Source of the DNA: Cerrena zonata
Lineage: Eukaryota; Basidiomycota; Agaricomycetes; Polyporales; Cerrenaceae
Direction: 5' to 3'
DNA length: 64,000 nt
Assembly: GCA_038087015.1 (NCBI GenBank)
Contig: JASBNA010000049.1
Span: 62,001 to 126,000 of the forward strand
The notes under the pieces were generated by a model. The model was not told the origin of the DNA. It was given only the letters and a program-made list of their open reading frames with translations, and searched no databases. Made by a program: the position numbers and the translations under genes. This document shows, piece by piece, positions 1 to 10,719 of the stretch (its first letter is position 1; each line of letters opens with the position of its first letter).

Positions 1-3000
1 ATTTCGGGGCTATTGATTGTCGGGAAGTCGAAGCTTTCTAAATCTTGAGTTTTATCAGCCTCGAAACCACCATGATCAGGTAATGGATTAGCGGACCACC
101 ATAAAACAATATTATTGTAACTCAATCTTCTTGCATATTCTATATCAATCAAATATCCCATATTTTCAGTTTGAAGATTGCATAGTGGGATTTTACCATA
201 ATTGGAAAGTGAAATCAAATTTTTGATCCAAGAAGCCAAAACAAAGAAGTGATTGATAACCCTTTTTGTAATTAATGATTGCCATCCAATAGCAGGTAAT
301 GAAAGCTCAGTAACGTTCATCCGGATTGTTGGAAAGTTAGAGATGGCAGGAAGATGCACGAGGACCTTAGAGACATATGGTGATTGAATCGTGAAAAGGG
401 CTTTATTACTTCTGCTTTCATGAATCTTCGAGACAAAAGTATTAAGCTTTTTATACAAAGAGCTTCTGCTGTTGTAGTAGTTGGTATCAAAGCTCATTTC
501 GCTTGGGTAATCAATGATGTTGTAAAGTTTACCAAGTTTATCCTTCTTATTTTCGTAAACTTCTTGGTAAATCTTATGAATATTCGTAGGTAACTCCTGA
601 GCATTTGATGAAGGTTTCAAGACAAACATATTTGCAGAATTATCCCATGTTTTGAAAACGGTAAAGAATTCATAACTGTTTGTGACAATGTGAAGTAAGT
701 AAACAATATCCATATTAAATCTTTTCAAATATGAATCCTTTTCAATTTTTGATAAATCTTTCATGTTAAAACCATTCTTCAAACCTTTACCTAAAGCACC
801 AACTTTCGTATCATCAAATTTGACTGTATTACCCAAGTTGATGATTGCTCTATCAACCGAGTTTATATTGCTTTCATAAAGTCCTAATATTTTCGAATCT
901 TGCAATATACTGTCGATTTTACTGATTTGCTCATTATAAACCGGTTCCGGCATAACAAACTTATATAGATGTGAACCGTCATGCCCATTAGGCAAGATAG
1001 CATTAGATTTTTCAATTTCACAATTTTGAATATATTTTCTTTGGGAAATGTCAGTTTTAAATGTAGCATAAATTTGCTTTGGTATATGAAAAATGAAGGA
1101 ATGAACTTTATTACCCGACAGAATGTAGACTTTAACATCACCAGGAGTTGTAGGGTCTGGCTTGTACTCCAAGATTTCCCAATCGCTTCCGGCAACACTT
1201 TCAGCCTGCTTGCGGAACAAGCCACCGACGGATGATCTATGTGACGATTCAGTGTTATTCCCAAAAAGTTTTCTTCTTCTTTCTCTATTTTTTGCTTGAA
1301 CCTTCCATTTGGCTTTTTGATATTGTAGATAACCGACATAGTCTTCTGTCATCAGTGGACAAGGTCCATTTAAGACAGCATTGTTTCTTTCTTCTTCTTC
1401 TGTATCAGAAGCATTATTGACTTTTCCATTACGTCTCTTTCTAGATGTGACCTTACCAACTTTGGTTTTGGAAATTCCAGAATCGAGTTCCCCAAAGTCT
1501 TCGATATCTTGAATGTGTTTGACTTGATTTTGCAATGCCTCAGACTTGGTGGACTTGCCAAAGAATTTAGAAATTGAAGATTGTTGTTTGGTGTCATCCT
1601 TGATTTTGATTCTTTTTTGCAACCAGTCAGGGTGAGGCACTCTAGGGACGGGATTTTTGACATCTTGCAAAGCAGCAGGTATAGTAATAATTTTTTGGAC
1701 GACAGAAGCCAAACGCTCGTAGTAATAGTCCCAGTCAATAACAGATCTAGGATCGAAGTCAGATAAAGAAGGATCCTTCAACCATTTTTTCAAAAAGAAT
1801 TCTTTCTTCTCCGAGGAAAAAATGGACACAGGAATAGCTCTTTCAGTAACAGGACTTCCAATGGGCTTGGAGCTAATAATATACTTACAAGCTAAACCGG
1901 CATCCTTGACCATCCCTTCACCCAAAAACTCACCTAGTCTTTTGGCAGTTGTAATCGAAGTTGACTTTTGCCCTTCATATTCGACTAAGGCTTTAGACAT
2001 ACTTCTATTTTCACAAATAAGTTCAATTAAATCTTCGTCTTCTAACATACCACCTTTGGTATCTAAGACATCTAACCAGTTGTTTGCTACACTGGCAACA
2101 GCTTGATAACACCCTTCTAAAGAATCACCGTCCAAGAATAGCTTGAAAATATCCGATTGGAAATTTTTAATCAACTGCAACTCACCCCTTCTTTTTAATT
2201 CAAACCCTTTCAATTCAGCCAAAGAACCATCGTCATTAAAAACAGCATATCTCTTTTTCAAACCTTTCCCTTCTTCTTTGGATGTAGGTAAGATCATTGC
2301 TTTATAAGGGCCATCAACTTCGAAAAGAATGGAATTTTCGGATCTTGTTTTATACTTTAAGCTTTCACTATCAACCAAGTCTTGATACTGATGATTGGTA
2401 AACTTTTCATGAACAATATAATTCAACATAGAACAAGGATATTCAACAAATATTTTTTTACCATCTTTGCATTTTAAATTGAAATTTTCAGGAAAGGATT
2501 TTGGTAAGATACACCAAATACCATCAGTATCTAATTCTAAAGGTCTTCCTAGTCTTTCCACCAATGATCTGGCCATTTGAATGATTGTTGCCCCCGTGAG
2601 ACAAGTGATCCCAGCCATTTCCATTGAATACCAACGGGAACCTTTTCTCATTACATAACCATAGAAAGAGTTCAAAATAACCTTGTGAGCCAACTGAAGT
2701 GAATCATATAAGACAACCATTTTCTTAGCTTCATCTTTGGCAATTTGGTCAGAAGAGGCGATTTTTGAAGTCTTTCCTTTCCACACTTTGGCTAAAGTTT
2801 TGAATTCATAACGACGATCTCTAAAGTTTCTGACAGTGTTAACATAGAAGGGGTTTTCTCTTTGACAAACAATTGCTTCTCTTGTTACAATTTTTGATTG
2901 TTTTATTCTATGATACACTTTTCTAGAGTAATCACTAAGTCTTTTTTTGATTAGCAGTGCTTGTTCGGCGTAGGGGAGTTCATCAAAAGATCTTTGTGGT

Positions 3001-5168
3001 AACCAAGGTTTTACACCAGGAAAACTTTCATTTTGCAAAGTACGTTTGATCATACCATATTCATTCATTTCAGCAGGATAGTATTCTCCTCTCCAAGCCC
3101 ATGGTAATCTTCTATCACAATTTTTTCCAGGTCTATTAAAATCACAGGCTGCACAATCTTCTTCTGATTTAATTGAATCGGGTTGCAATCTGTTAGAAGT
3201 CATAATATTTGGATACATTGAAGCGACATCAACATGGTAAATTAAAGGAGTTTCATTTCTAACAGGGTTATCTCTTAATTCAATCAATTCACTTTTGATC
3301 TGATTATAAACTTCATCAAAATTTTCAACGTCTTCTAGTTTCTTACCATTTTCAACTTCCACACAAAACTTAATAGCAGACTTCAAATCATTCAAAAGTT
3401 CATCGATAGCTGTTGGATCTATTTTAAATTTATTGGGTATATCGCTTCTGAAAACACCCGCTTCTAAAGATTCGACGTGACCACCAACATATGTTTCTGA
3501 TTCTAATAAATGACCGTCATAGAATCGTTCTATTGGATCAGTATATTTATTTGGTAAAATAATATTGTTTTCATAAGCTTGGACCATTAACAACATTTCA
3601 CATAAAGTACCAGTACCTTTACGTAAAACTTCATCAGGATTTAAGGGAAGAATAGTACATAAGGAAAAAATGAACGGATGAACATATTTATAGTATAAAT
3701 AATAGGTTGCAACCGCATCGGAAACCGAATATTCGGAAAGTAATTGAGGTTTTTCATAAGCGTAAGGGGTCATTAATTCTGGATCAAGTTCAGTTGGGTT
3801 ATAACCTAACTTGGCGGTAGTAACAGCTTTTAAACCTTGAGAACCTTGAGGAAGATAAGAATCTCTCTTAACCCATCTAAAACAATCCATATGAACACAA
3901 TACTTTGATTTATATTCACCCTCGTTATCTTTAGCAAAACCAATTTCATCAAACATATCTAAATCATGAAAATTTGTTCTGTTTTCGACAAAGGGCCAAT
4001 CGAAAAAATCACCATTAAAGGTTGCAATAACGGTTGGCCTAACGTCTCTTATATGTTCAAAAAACCTTAATAAAACATGTTTTTCGTCAGGTTCATTAAA
4101 GATCGTGAATAAACCAGGATATTCAGGTTTTGGAGTGTATTCAAAATCGTCTATGTCTTCCGAAATGATTTCACGATTTGTTATAAGATAACCTTCACCA
4201 TCAATCATATAAGAAATCATCATAATTTGATCAATTTTAGCATCTGGGAATTTCAAAGGGGCTTTAGTAGTTTCAATATCAAAAGCCAAAACTACTGGAT
4301 CAGCAAAGGCAATCTTTTCTTTATCTTCAACCAAAGATACATCACCATGCTTGACGTAGACATCATACCATTTACCAACTCTGATATTCATATCGATGGA
4401 AACTCTTGCATGATAAGGAACGTCATATTCTCTTATATCATCAATGAAAGTAGTTGGATCAGCGTTAGAAGATTCTGAATGTTGATTATTGAAGTTATTC
4501 ATTACTTGAAAGACATCTCTTGATTCACGATTCATTTGATTATCTTTGATTATTGGCGTTAGTAATCTTCTGGCACTTAATAAGTCGGAAACATTATGGA
4601 AAGATAATTTGATTAGAGTTTTCTTTAAACCTACCAAATGGTTAGGTAAGGCCAAATCTTCTTTATCGAGTCTTGCAATATTCTTCAAATGACAAGGTTC
4701 TAAGAATTTTTTCAACATTTCTTCTACTTCAGCTTCGTGGCCAGGAATCACAGCGAGATAAAAATAAGGGTCAAATTTGATGGTAGCCTTGAAAGAGCCA
4801 CCTTCTTCATCAAGAAAGTAATAATCGACTCCGGAGTAACCTGCAAGATAATCTTCAGTTGGTATGGTAGTAGAATGCATATTAATTAACCAACCTTTTC
4901 TAGGTTTTAAGCCATCCAATTCACCATTTTCAATACGATCAAACCCCATCACCGAGTCAAGCTGATCGATTCTAGTGACTAGTTCTTTCTTTTGGATGGA
5001 GTCATTCAACATTGGATTAAGTTTTGAAGGGTCGATACTTTCATTACGATCTCCTTTAAATTCAGATCGTATGGTATTGGAGTTCTTTTTACTATAGTTA
5101 TTAGCACCACCACCGTTTTTCACGAAACGGGCAGACGTCGAGCCCTTGAATTGTGGTTTAGAAGACAT
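1..5168 (-). CDS. POL2: DNA polymerase epsilon catalytic subunit, N-terminal 1722 codons (3' end outside window)
   Basis: Leading-strand replicative DNA polymerase, family B, acting in the nucleus as the catalytic subunit of Pol epsilon. Starting from the ATG at 5168, one frame stays open to the window edge. The exonuclease motif DIET gives D297 and E299. Polymerase motif A, VDVASMYPNI, has its aspartate at about residue 647. Motif C, LDTDG, has its first aspartate near residue 880. All three positions lie close to those of budding-yeast Pol2. The family hallmark WDYYYERLASVVQKII follows further on, near 1690-1735. Yeast Pol2 has about 2220 residues, so roughly 500 C-terminal residues, including the zinc modules, lie outside. 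The gene is uninterrupted over 5.2 kb, unlike several neighbours in this window. Two MCB boxes upstream point to G1/S control. Confidence 0.98.
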   Translation of the reverse strand, partial: MSSKPQFKGSTSARFVKNGGGANNYSKKNSNTIRSEFKGDRNESIDPSKLNPMLNDSIQKKELVTRIDQLDSVMGFDRIENGELDGLKPRKGWLINMHSTTIPTEDYLAGYSGVDYYFLDEEGGSFKATIKFDPYFYLAVIPGHEAEVEEMLKKFLEPCHLKNIARLDKEDLALPNHLVGLKKTLIKLSFHNVSDLLSARRLLTPIIKDNQMNRESRDVFQVMNNFNNQHSESSNADPTTFIDDIREYDVPYHARVSIDMNIRVGKWYDVYVKHGDVSLVEDKEKIAFADPVVLAFDIETTKAPLKFPDAKIDQIMMISYMIDGEGYLITNREIISEDIDDFEYTPKPEYPGLFTIFNEPDEKHVLLRFFEHIRDVRPTVIATFNGDFFDWPFVENRTNFHDLDMFDEIGFAKDNEGEYKSKYCVHMDCFRWVKRDSYLPQGSQGLKAVTTAKLGYNPTELDPELMTPYAYEKPQLLSEYSVSDAVATYYLYYKYVHPFIFSLCTILPLNPDEVLRKGTGTLCEMLLMVQAYENNIILPNKYTDPIERFYDGHLLESETYVGGHVESLEAGVFRSDIPNKFKIDPTAIDELLNDLKSAIKFCVEVENGKKLEDVENFDEVYNQIKSELIELRDNPVRNETPLIYHVDVASMYPNIMTSNRLQPDSIKSEEDCAACDFNRPGKNCDRRLPWAWRGEYYPAEMNEYGMIKRTLQNESFPGVKPWLPQRSFDELPYAEQALLIKKRLSDYSRKVYHRIKQSKIVTREAIVCQRENPFYVNTVRNFRDRRYEFKTLAKVWKGKTSKIASSDQIAKDEAKKMVVLYDSLQLAHKVILNSFYGYVMRKGSRWYSMEMAGITCLTGATIIQMARSLVERLGRPLELDTDGIWCILPKSFPENFNLKCKDGKKIFVEYPCSMLNYIVHEKFTNHQYQDLVDSESLKYKTRSENSILFEVDGPYKAMILPTSKEEGKGLKKRYAVFNDDGSLAELKGFELKRRGELQLIKNFQSDIFKLFLDGDSLEGCYQAVASVANNWLDVLDTKGGMLEDEDLIELICENRSMSKALVEYEGQKSTSITTAKRLGEFLGEGMVKDAGLACKYIISSKPIGSPVTERAIPVSIFSSEKKEFFLKKWLKDPSLSDFDPRSVIDWDYYYERLASVVQKIITIPAALQDVKNPVPRVPHPDWLQKRIKIKDDTKQQSSISKFFGKSTKSEALQNQVKHIQDIEDFGELDSGISKTKVGKVTSRKRRNGKVNNASDTEEEERNNAVLNGPCPLMTEDYVGYLQYQKAKWKVQAKNRERRRKLFGNNTESSHRSSVGGLFRKQAESVAGSDWEILEYKPDPTTPGDVKVYILSGNKVHSFIFHIPKQIYATFKTDISQRKYIQNCEIEKSNAILPNGHDGSHLYKFVMPEPVYNEQISKIDSILQDSKILGLYESNINSVDRAIINLGNTVKFDDTKVGALGKGLKNGFNMKDLSKIEKDSYLKRFNMDIVYLLHIVTNSYEFFTVFKTWDNSANMFVLKPSSNAQELPTNIHKIYQEVYENKKDKLGKLYNIIDYPSEMSFDTNYYNSRSSLYKKLNTFVSKIHESRSNKALFTIQSPYVSKVLVHLPAISNFPTIRMNVTELSLPAIGWQSLITKRVINHFFVLASWIKNLISLSNYGKIPLCNLQTENMGYLIDIEYARRLSYNNIVLWWSANPLPDHGGFEADKTQDLESFDFPTINSPE

Positions 5169-5564
5169 TATGATAGATGCTGGGGGGTGTTATTTATGGA
5201 ATGCTAGGAATAAATAGATTAATGAATAGAAATGAATGCAACGGTATTAAACAAAAATAAATTAAAACGAAATGAAAACAACAAACTCTTTTTTTTTTTT
5301 ATATCAAAATTAAAAGTTATAAGTAACAACTAATACGGGAAAGTAAGATAGTCAAGCAATAAAAGGAAGTAGGAAGATAAGTCTTTAGATCATCTTCAAC
5401 TAAGACAAAAGTCACCAAAAAAATTCTCAAACGCGTGAAAACGACGCGTTTTTTTTTTTTTTTTTGTTTTTTTAACACTCAGACGAACCATAAGCGACTT
5501 TACAAGTTAATCTACAATGTTTATAGGTTAGATAAAGTTATTAGTTGAATCTATAGTACAAAGG
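5169..5564. promoter_or_regulatory. POL2 promoter region
   Basis: This stretch separates the start of POL2 from the stop of YIF1, which lies on the same strand. It holds a pair of ACGCGT boxes and poly(dT) tracts of 13 to 17 bases near 5290 and 5450, typical of nucleosome-depleted yeast promoters. No open frame of note was seen. Confidence 0.7.
5431..5449. promoter_or_regulatory. Two MCB (ACGCGT) elements upstream of POL2
   Basis: ACGCGT occurs at 5431-5436 and again at 5444-5449, about 265-280 bp upstream of the POL2 ATG. ACGCGT is the established binding core of the MBF (Mbp1-Swi6) factor that drives DNA-replication genes at G1/S. POL2 is a classic MBF target in budding yeast. Two exact copies 13 bp apart in the promoter of this gene are very unlikely to be accidental. 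Binding itself is inferred. Confidence 0.8.
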
Positions 5565-6617
5565 TTATCTACTCATGAAGAGAATGATGAAAAATTGAAC
5601 GACAACGGCGTAGATGAATAAGAATTGAATTCTCAATTTACGTTGTCTTGAAGAAATGGAATTACTAGCAGTGCTAGTAACGGAATCGGAGCTTGGTAAA
5701 ACAAGAAACTTCAAGGATCTCATAAGGAATAAAGACAAGTTTGCAGTGACGGCGAGAACCACGGCGTAATAAATAAACCAGCCACCACCAATCAAGTGTT
5801 TCCAACATAAGAGAACAATGATGGAGACATATTTGTAACCACTGAAAGCGATCAAATCCCACATTGAACTTTGGGTGGAACAGTTCAATAAATAGAGACC
5901 GATTTTGAAGATGAAGATATCAAGGACTGAACAAGCCAAAGTTTGGGAAGCCAAATAACCAAATAATTGGGGATGGAATTCCCCATTGATACCTTGGAAT
6001 AATGACCATAATAAGATATAAGTAATAAAAGCCATCAAAGGAATATATAAGTCAGGAGCATTGACATCGTAAGCAGGAGGAGCAAAAGAAATGTTACCAG
6101 GAGTGGCCACGCCAACTGGGGAAGCAATCCCAGTAGAACCCAGACTAATTGCAGGATCAGAAGCAGTCAAACGATTCCAGTTTTTATTTCTATAAGGGAA
6201 GAGAATCAAACCAATCTTCTTCATAACATAAGAGTTGCTGACTTTGAAATAATAATTCAAGTCCAGAGTCCCCGGTATAAAAGATCCAAAATTTTGTTGA
6301 ATATACTGATTCGAACTACCAAAACTACTTTTGGCAAATTGTGCCGCCATCGACGTGGCCGGGTCGTTTAGAAATGCACTGTACGGGGCCCCACCAGCCT
6401 GTCCTGGTGCTGCTCCCTGTGCTCCCTGCGCCGGCACTCCCTGTGCTCCCGGTACAAACCCTTGTCCATCGACTTGAGGGAAGTATTGCTGCTGCTGTTG
6501 GCCCGGCGCTGGCTGAGGCACACTGTTCCCGTACTGGGATTGGCTCAGAAACGAGCTGGCATGTTGTGGTTGTGGGTGCTGCAAGTTCTGCGCAATGTTC
6601 CCGTATGGCGAGTACAT
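5565..6617 (-). CDS. YIF1: Yif1-like Golgi/ER membrane protein
   Basis: Member of the YIF1 family, which partners with Yip1 and Rab GTPases in ER-to-Golgi vesicle traffic. The 350-residue protein begins MYSPYGNI at the ATG at 6617. A further in-frame ATG at 6758 would add 47 residues that do not resemble the family, so the inner start is preferred. The N-terminal third is a cytosolic segment rich in Gln, Pro, Ala and Gly. It is followed by the conserved stretch containing NYYFKVSNSYVMKKI, and then by a C-terminal block of about five hydrophobic membrane segments, the last ending just before the stop. The gene is divergent from TPS1. The fold and segment order are seen; the Rab partner role is family knowledge. 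Confidence 0.9.
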   Translation of the reverse strand: MYSPYGNIAQNLQHPQPQHASSFLSQSQYGNSVPQPAPGQQQQQYFPQVDGQGFVPGAQGVPAQGAQGAAPGQAGGAPYSAFLNDPATSMAAQFAKSSFGSSNQYIQQNFGSFIPGTLDLNYYFKVSNSYVMKKIGLILFPYRNKNWNRLTASDPAISLGSTGIASPVGVATPGNISFAPPAYDVNAPDLYIPLMAFITYILLWSLFQGINGEFHPQLFGYLASQTLACSVLDIFIFKIGLYLLNCSTQSSMWDLIAFSGYKYVSIIVLLCWKHLIGGGWFIYYAVVLAVTANLSLFLMRSLKFLVLPSSDSVTSTASNSISSRQRKLRIQFLFIYAVVVQFFIILFMSR

Positions 6618-7173
6618 CTCTGATCGATGAACGGGTTGCAATGGTTCAATTGAAGATGAAGTCAAGTTGAGTTGAAGTAGTTTTTGATAGTTGTTTTTTT
6701 TTAATGATTCAAAAATCACGGGTAGTGCGAATATCGGAAAAAAACGTAGACTTCCCAATCAGGAAGTCTACACACATTTTTGCCTTTATATGTTTGTTGA
6801 CTTCCTTATGCGAGAGTGAGTGTCTATTATGATCATTATAGTTTTGTCGACTTCCTAAATAGGCAGTCTTGTGCAAGGGCCACGGACATTGCGTTATGAA
6901 TTTGGCGCTGCCACGGAACTTGCGCCCAAAAGAAAGCGATCGAAAAACCCGTGAGAGCAAAGTGACAGAAAAAGCTGGAAAATCAAACCACCAATTAATG
7001 ATTTAATATCGAATTGTAGAATTTACTATTATTAGAGTATAAATATAGACGGGTCAATTGAAAATTTTGGAAATTGGAAAAATTTAATTTTGAGAAGTTA
7101 CAGCATATTTATAATTGCAATTAGAGACATTAACTGATTGCTATTGAAAAATTTTGATTGAAAGAGTTATATA
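6618..7173. promoter_or_regulatory. Divergent YIF1-TPS1 promoter with GACTTCC dyads
   Basis: This shared 5' region carries a perfect inverted repeat, GTAGACTTCC at 6746-6755 and GGAAGTCTAC at 6762-6771, with a 6-base spacer. Two further GACTTCC copies lie at 6799-6805 and 6849-6855. The last forms an imperfect dyad with a downstream GGCAGTC. Such spaced copies suggest a repeated protein-binding site, though they could also form a cruciform. No known factor is assigned. Confidence 0.5.
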
Positions 7174-8610
7174 ATGGCATCTGAAAATAAAGGGAAAGTC
7201 TTGGTTGTTTCAAATCGTTTACCGGTTACTATTAAGAGATCTCCAGATGGTCTGTACGATTATAGTATGTCCTCTGGAGGATTGGTGACTGCATTACAAG
7301 GATTGAAGAAGTCGACTGAATTTCAATGGTTAGGATGGCCAGGACTTGAATTGCCAATTGATGAACAAGCACGAGTTAATAAAGATTTAATGGATAAATT
7401 CAAATGTACTGCGATTTTTTTAAGTGATATGATTGCAGATCTTCATTATAATGGGTTTTCAAATAGTATTTTATGGCCGTTATTTCATTATCATCCTGGT
7501 GAAATGAATTTTGATGAAAATGCCTGGGCAGCTTATATTGAAGCAAATCGTCAATTTGCAAGTAAAATTGCTTCTCAAGTTGATGATAATGACTTAGTTT
7601 GGGTTCATGATTATCATTTAATGTTGCTTCCTCAAATGTTAAGACAAGAATTAGGAAATTCCAAAAAAAATGTAAGAATTGGATTTTTCCTCCATACTCC
7701 TTTCCCTTCTTCAGAAATTTATAGAATTTTACCAGTTAGACAAGAAATATTGACCGGGGTTTTAAGTTGTGACTTAATTGGTTTCCATACTTATGATTAT
7801 GCAAGACATTTCTTAAGTTCAGTTTCTCATATTGTTCCTAAAGTTAAAACTTTACCAAATGGTATTGAATTTGAAGGTAGATCAATTAGTATCGGTGCTT
7901 TCCCCATTGGTATCGACGTTGATAAATTCACTGAAGGTGTTACTAAAGATTCTGTTGTTGAACGAATTAATCAATTGAAAAGTAAATTTCAAGATACCAA
8001 AATCATCGTTGGTGTTGATAGATTAGATTACATTAAAGGGGTTCCTCAGAAACTTCATGCTTTTGAAGTTTTCTTAACTGAAAACCCTGAATGGATAGGT
8101 AAAGTTGTTTTGGTTCAAGTTGCGGTTCCTTCTCGTGGTGACGTTGAAGAATATCAAAGTTTACGAGCTACTGTAAATGAATTGGTTGGTAGAATCAATG
8201 GTAAATTTGGTACTGTTGAATTTGTTCCAATCCATTTTATGCATAAATCAATTCCTTTTGATGAACTTATTAGTTTATATCATATCTCAGATGTTTGTCT
8301 TGTTAGTTCTACTCGTGATGGTATGAACTTGGTTAGTTATGAATATATCGCTTGTCAAGAAGAAAAAAATGGTTCTCTTATTCTTTCAGAGTTTGCGGGG
8401 GCCGCCCAATCATTAAATGGTGCTATCATTGTAAATCCTTGGAATATTGAAGAATTAAGTGATGCTATAAAAGAAAGTTTGACTTTACCGTCGGAAAAGA
8501 AAAAACTCAATTTCCAAAAAATGTTTGACTACATCTCAAAATATACTTCTGGTTATTGGGGTGAAAGCTTCGTTAAAGAACTCTTCAAGTGTAATGCTGA
8601 TAAATCATAA
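7174..8610 (+). CDS. TPS1: Alpha,alpha-trehalose-phosphate synthase (UDP-forming)
   Basis: Glycosyltransferase family 20 enzyme that joins UDP-glucose and glucose-6-phosphate to give trehalose-6-phosphate, the first step of trehalose synthesis, in the cytosol. In yeasts it also restrains glycolytic influx. The 478-residue length is typical of Candida Tps1. Visible family signatures are VVSNRLPV near residue 10, the glycine loop SSGGLVTALQGL near 33-44, VHDYHLMLLPQ near 145, the sugar-nucleotide segment VDRLDYIKG near 280, and SSTRDGMNLVSYEY near 380. There is no C-terminal phosphatase domain, which separates it from Tps2 and Tsl1. The ATG at 7174 starts directly with the family N-terminus. 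Frame intact. Confidence 0.97.
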   Translation: MASENKGKVLVVSNRLPVTIKRSPDGLYDYSMSSGGLVTALQGLKKSTEFQWLGWPGLELPIDEQARVNKDLMDKFKCTAIFLSDMIADLHYNGFSNSILWPLFHYHPGEMNFDENAWAAYIEANRQFASKIASQVDDNDLVWVHDYHLMLLPQMLRQELGNSKKNVRIGFFLHTPFPSSEIYRILPVRQEILTGVLSCDLIGFHTYDYARHFLSSVSHIVPKVKTLPNGIEFEGRSISIGAFPIGIDVDKFTEGVTKDSVVERINQLKSKFQDTKIIVGVDRLDYIKGVPQKLHAFEVFLTENPEWIGKVVLVQVAVPSRGDVEEYQSLRATVNELVGRINGKFGTVEFVPIHFMHKSIPFDELISLYHISDVCLVSSTRDGMNLVSYEYIACQEEKNGSLILSEFAGAAQSLNGAIIVNPWNIEELSDAIKESLTLPSEKKKLNFQKMFDYISKYTSGYWGESFVKELFKCNADKS

Positions 8611-8849
8611 ACTCTATAACTCTTTTCTCCGTTCACTTCTTCTTATAAGTTTATACGCCTACTTATTTCTTACAAATTTTACGCTCTTTATATAACGATG
8701 CGATACAGCAGTTGAAATCAAACAAAAGATGAAATATTTGAAATTATGTAAATTTATAAAATTGAATAGTCGTCAAGTTTTTTTTATTAATATGCGAAGT
8801 GAATACTTTGAATATATTATAAGTTAAATTTTGTAATAATGCATAGTTA

Positions 8850-10719
8850 TTATTCAACGTAATCGTCAGAAAAATTATCTTCAGCAGCCAAACCTGAAAT
8901 AGTATGGCTTTCTAAATTAGCTCTTGTTAATGGTGTTATAATCCTTCTATTTTCTTTATCTTCTTTATTTATATTTTTGTTATCATCGTCATTGTCATAA
9001 GAAGTAATGAATTTTTTAGCTGCTGTAGGTCCAATTGAACCCATAACAGTGCTTCTTCTATCAGGAATTGGTCCATTTTTAATATTTGAGGAGGTGTTAT
9101 TACTTAGTTCTTTCGGAAGTTCAGTATTAATGATTTGTGCTCTGATACCTAATTTAGAAAGTAATGAATTATTAGAATAAAGATATGATGATGCAGATGG
9201 TAATGGTTGAATAATGTTACTTTCAGAATAAATTGATGATTCAGGATAATGGAATTTAGGACCTATATTTTTCTTTGGTGCATTGGGTGTCGTAGGTTGA
9301 TGTATTTGGAGGTGGAGGAGGATTTTTAGGTGGATTCTTATTTTTAGATGATTTTGAATTAGAATTTTCTCGATCGTCTTCTTCTTTATAATGATGAACA
9401 TCTTCTTCGAAATTTCTAGCCAGATCGAATGCAGTCATCAAATATGGTAATTCTTCGGAAATAGTAGATTTTTGAAGAATGTTTGTAGTGGATAAAGAAG
9501 ACATTGAATCTCTTCTATGCCTAGGAGATTTCATGATACTTGGAGATATTTGAGAACTTGGGGAGTCACCTTGATTTGGAGAGCCAGAATGAGGAGGTTG
9601 AAGTTGTTGAGATCTTGTAATTGAACGAACCATAGGTGGGTTATATACTGACATAGAGGAATACATTGAAGCTGAGCCATAATCGGATTCATAATCATCA
9701 AAATCACCATCGACTTCATCATCCGAGATTGCTTCATTCTTCAAAGGATGAGGTGCACGTAATCTAGGAGTAGCATTTGCACTAGTGTTTGCACTATGAG
9801 GTTGGTGTCCATGATGATGACGTCTATTATGAGAATGATGGAATTCACGAGAAGAATGCTTGGAAGGTTTTAAATGAGTATCATCGATATTAACAAAATC
9901 ATCATCAGCGTATTCGTAATCGGTATCTAATTCTGAATCAAATCCACCACTATGATCGCTATAGATAACGGCTTGACGTTGAATTCTTTCTAGTTTGAAA
10001 ACTTCAAACATTTGTTCCATATCACTTATAACCGCCAAACATTCATATTTACCAGCTGCATCTTCAGAATCAATAGCATTGTTTAATTGTTTTAATAAGC
10101 TAACAACGAATTGTTTATAAGTTATAACCGTAGATCCAGTATTATCATTATTTGAACTTGTAATACCATCTTCTTCTAACATTTGTTCTAAATCAGTACC
10201 TATAGTAATTAATTTTGCTTTCAGATAAGCAACTGTTATTTTATCACTAAGTTCATCTTTTAATTTAATGTTTCTTAAAGTGAGAGAAGTTAACAATGTT
10301 CCACTATCACTAATATATTCCATTGGAGTTAAAGTTTTCAGGGATTTGGTGACATAATCTATATCAAAAGAGATTTTATTTAATTTTTTATTCAATTCTT
10401 TACAATCACCAAGAACTTTATGACTGACATTAGTATTAAAACTTTTGATTTCATTAGGATTAGCATTATTGAAATGATCAGTAGAATTAATATCAAGGGA
10501 TAAAAAAGCCCAATTTTTCAAGTTAAGTTCGATTTTCTCTAAACTTTGAAGTAGGGTTAGAGACAACAGACATAGCTTTGAAACTTTTCTTTCAGTAAGA
10601 GAAAAATTATGTATGATATGAATAATTTTTGAAGTTTTTTCTTTTTCCTTGTTTAGATTAGGATCTTTAGCAAGTTTAAGTATTGGATCTTCATAGAAAT
10701 CAACATCAACATACGACAT
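8850..10719 (-). CDS. Low-complexity acidic protein, tentatively Mdm36-like, with one frame break
   Basis: The frame from the ATG at 10719 runs 487 codons. A second, overlapping frame carries the C-terminal 140 or so residues to the stop at 8850. One extra base near 9305-9320, just after a Pro-rich run, joins them into a protein of about 622 residues. The N-terminal 230 residues are helical and contain KYECLAVISDMEQMFEVFKL. The middle is acidic and His/Ser-rich. The C-terminal part has SNNSLLSKLGIRAQII. This pattern recalls Mdm36, a mitochondrial distribution factor that works with Num1 and Dnm1. That assignment is from memory of the family and is tentative. The break is more likely sequence error than biology, since both frames stay open and the product reads smoothly. 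Confidence 0.6.

Noticed and set aside
6618..6758. 47-residue N-terminal extension of YIF1
   Set aside because: The extension does not resemble the family and lies in the region before the repeats; the inner ATG gives the usual protein start.
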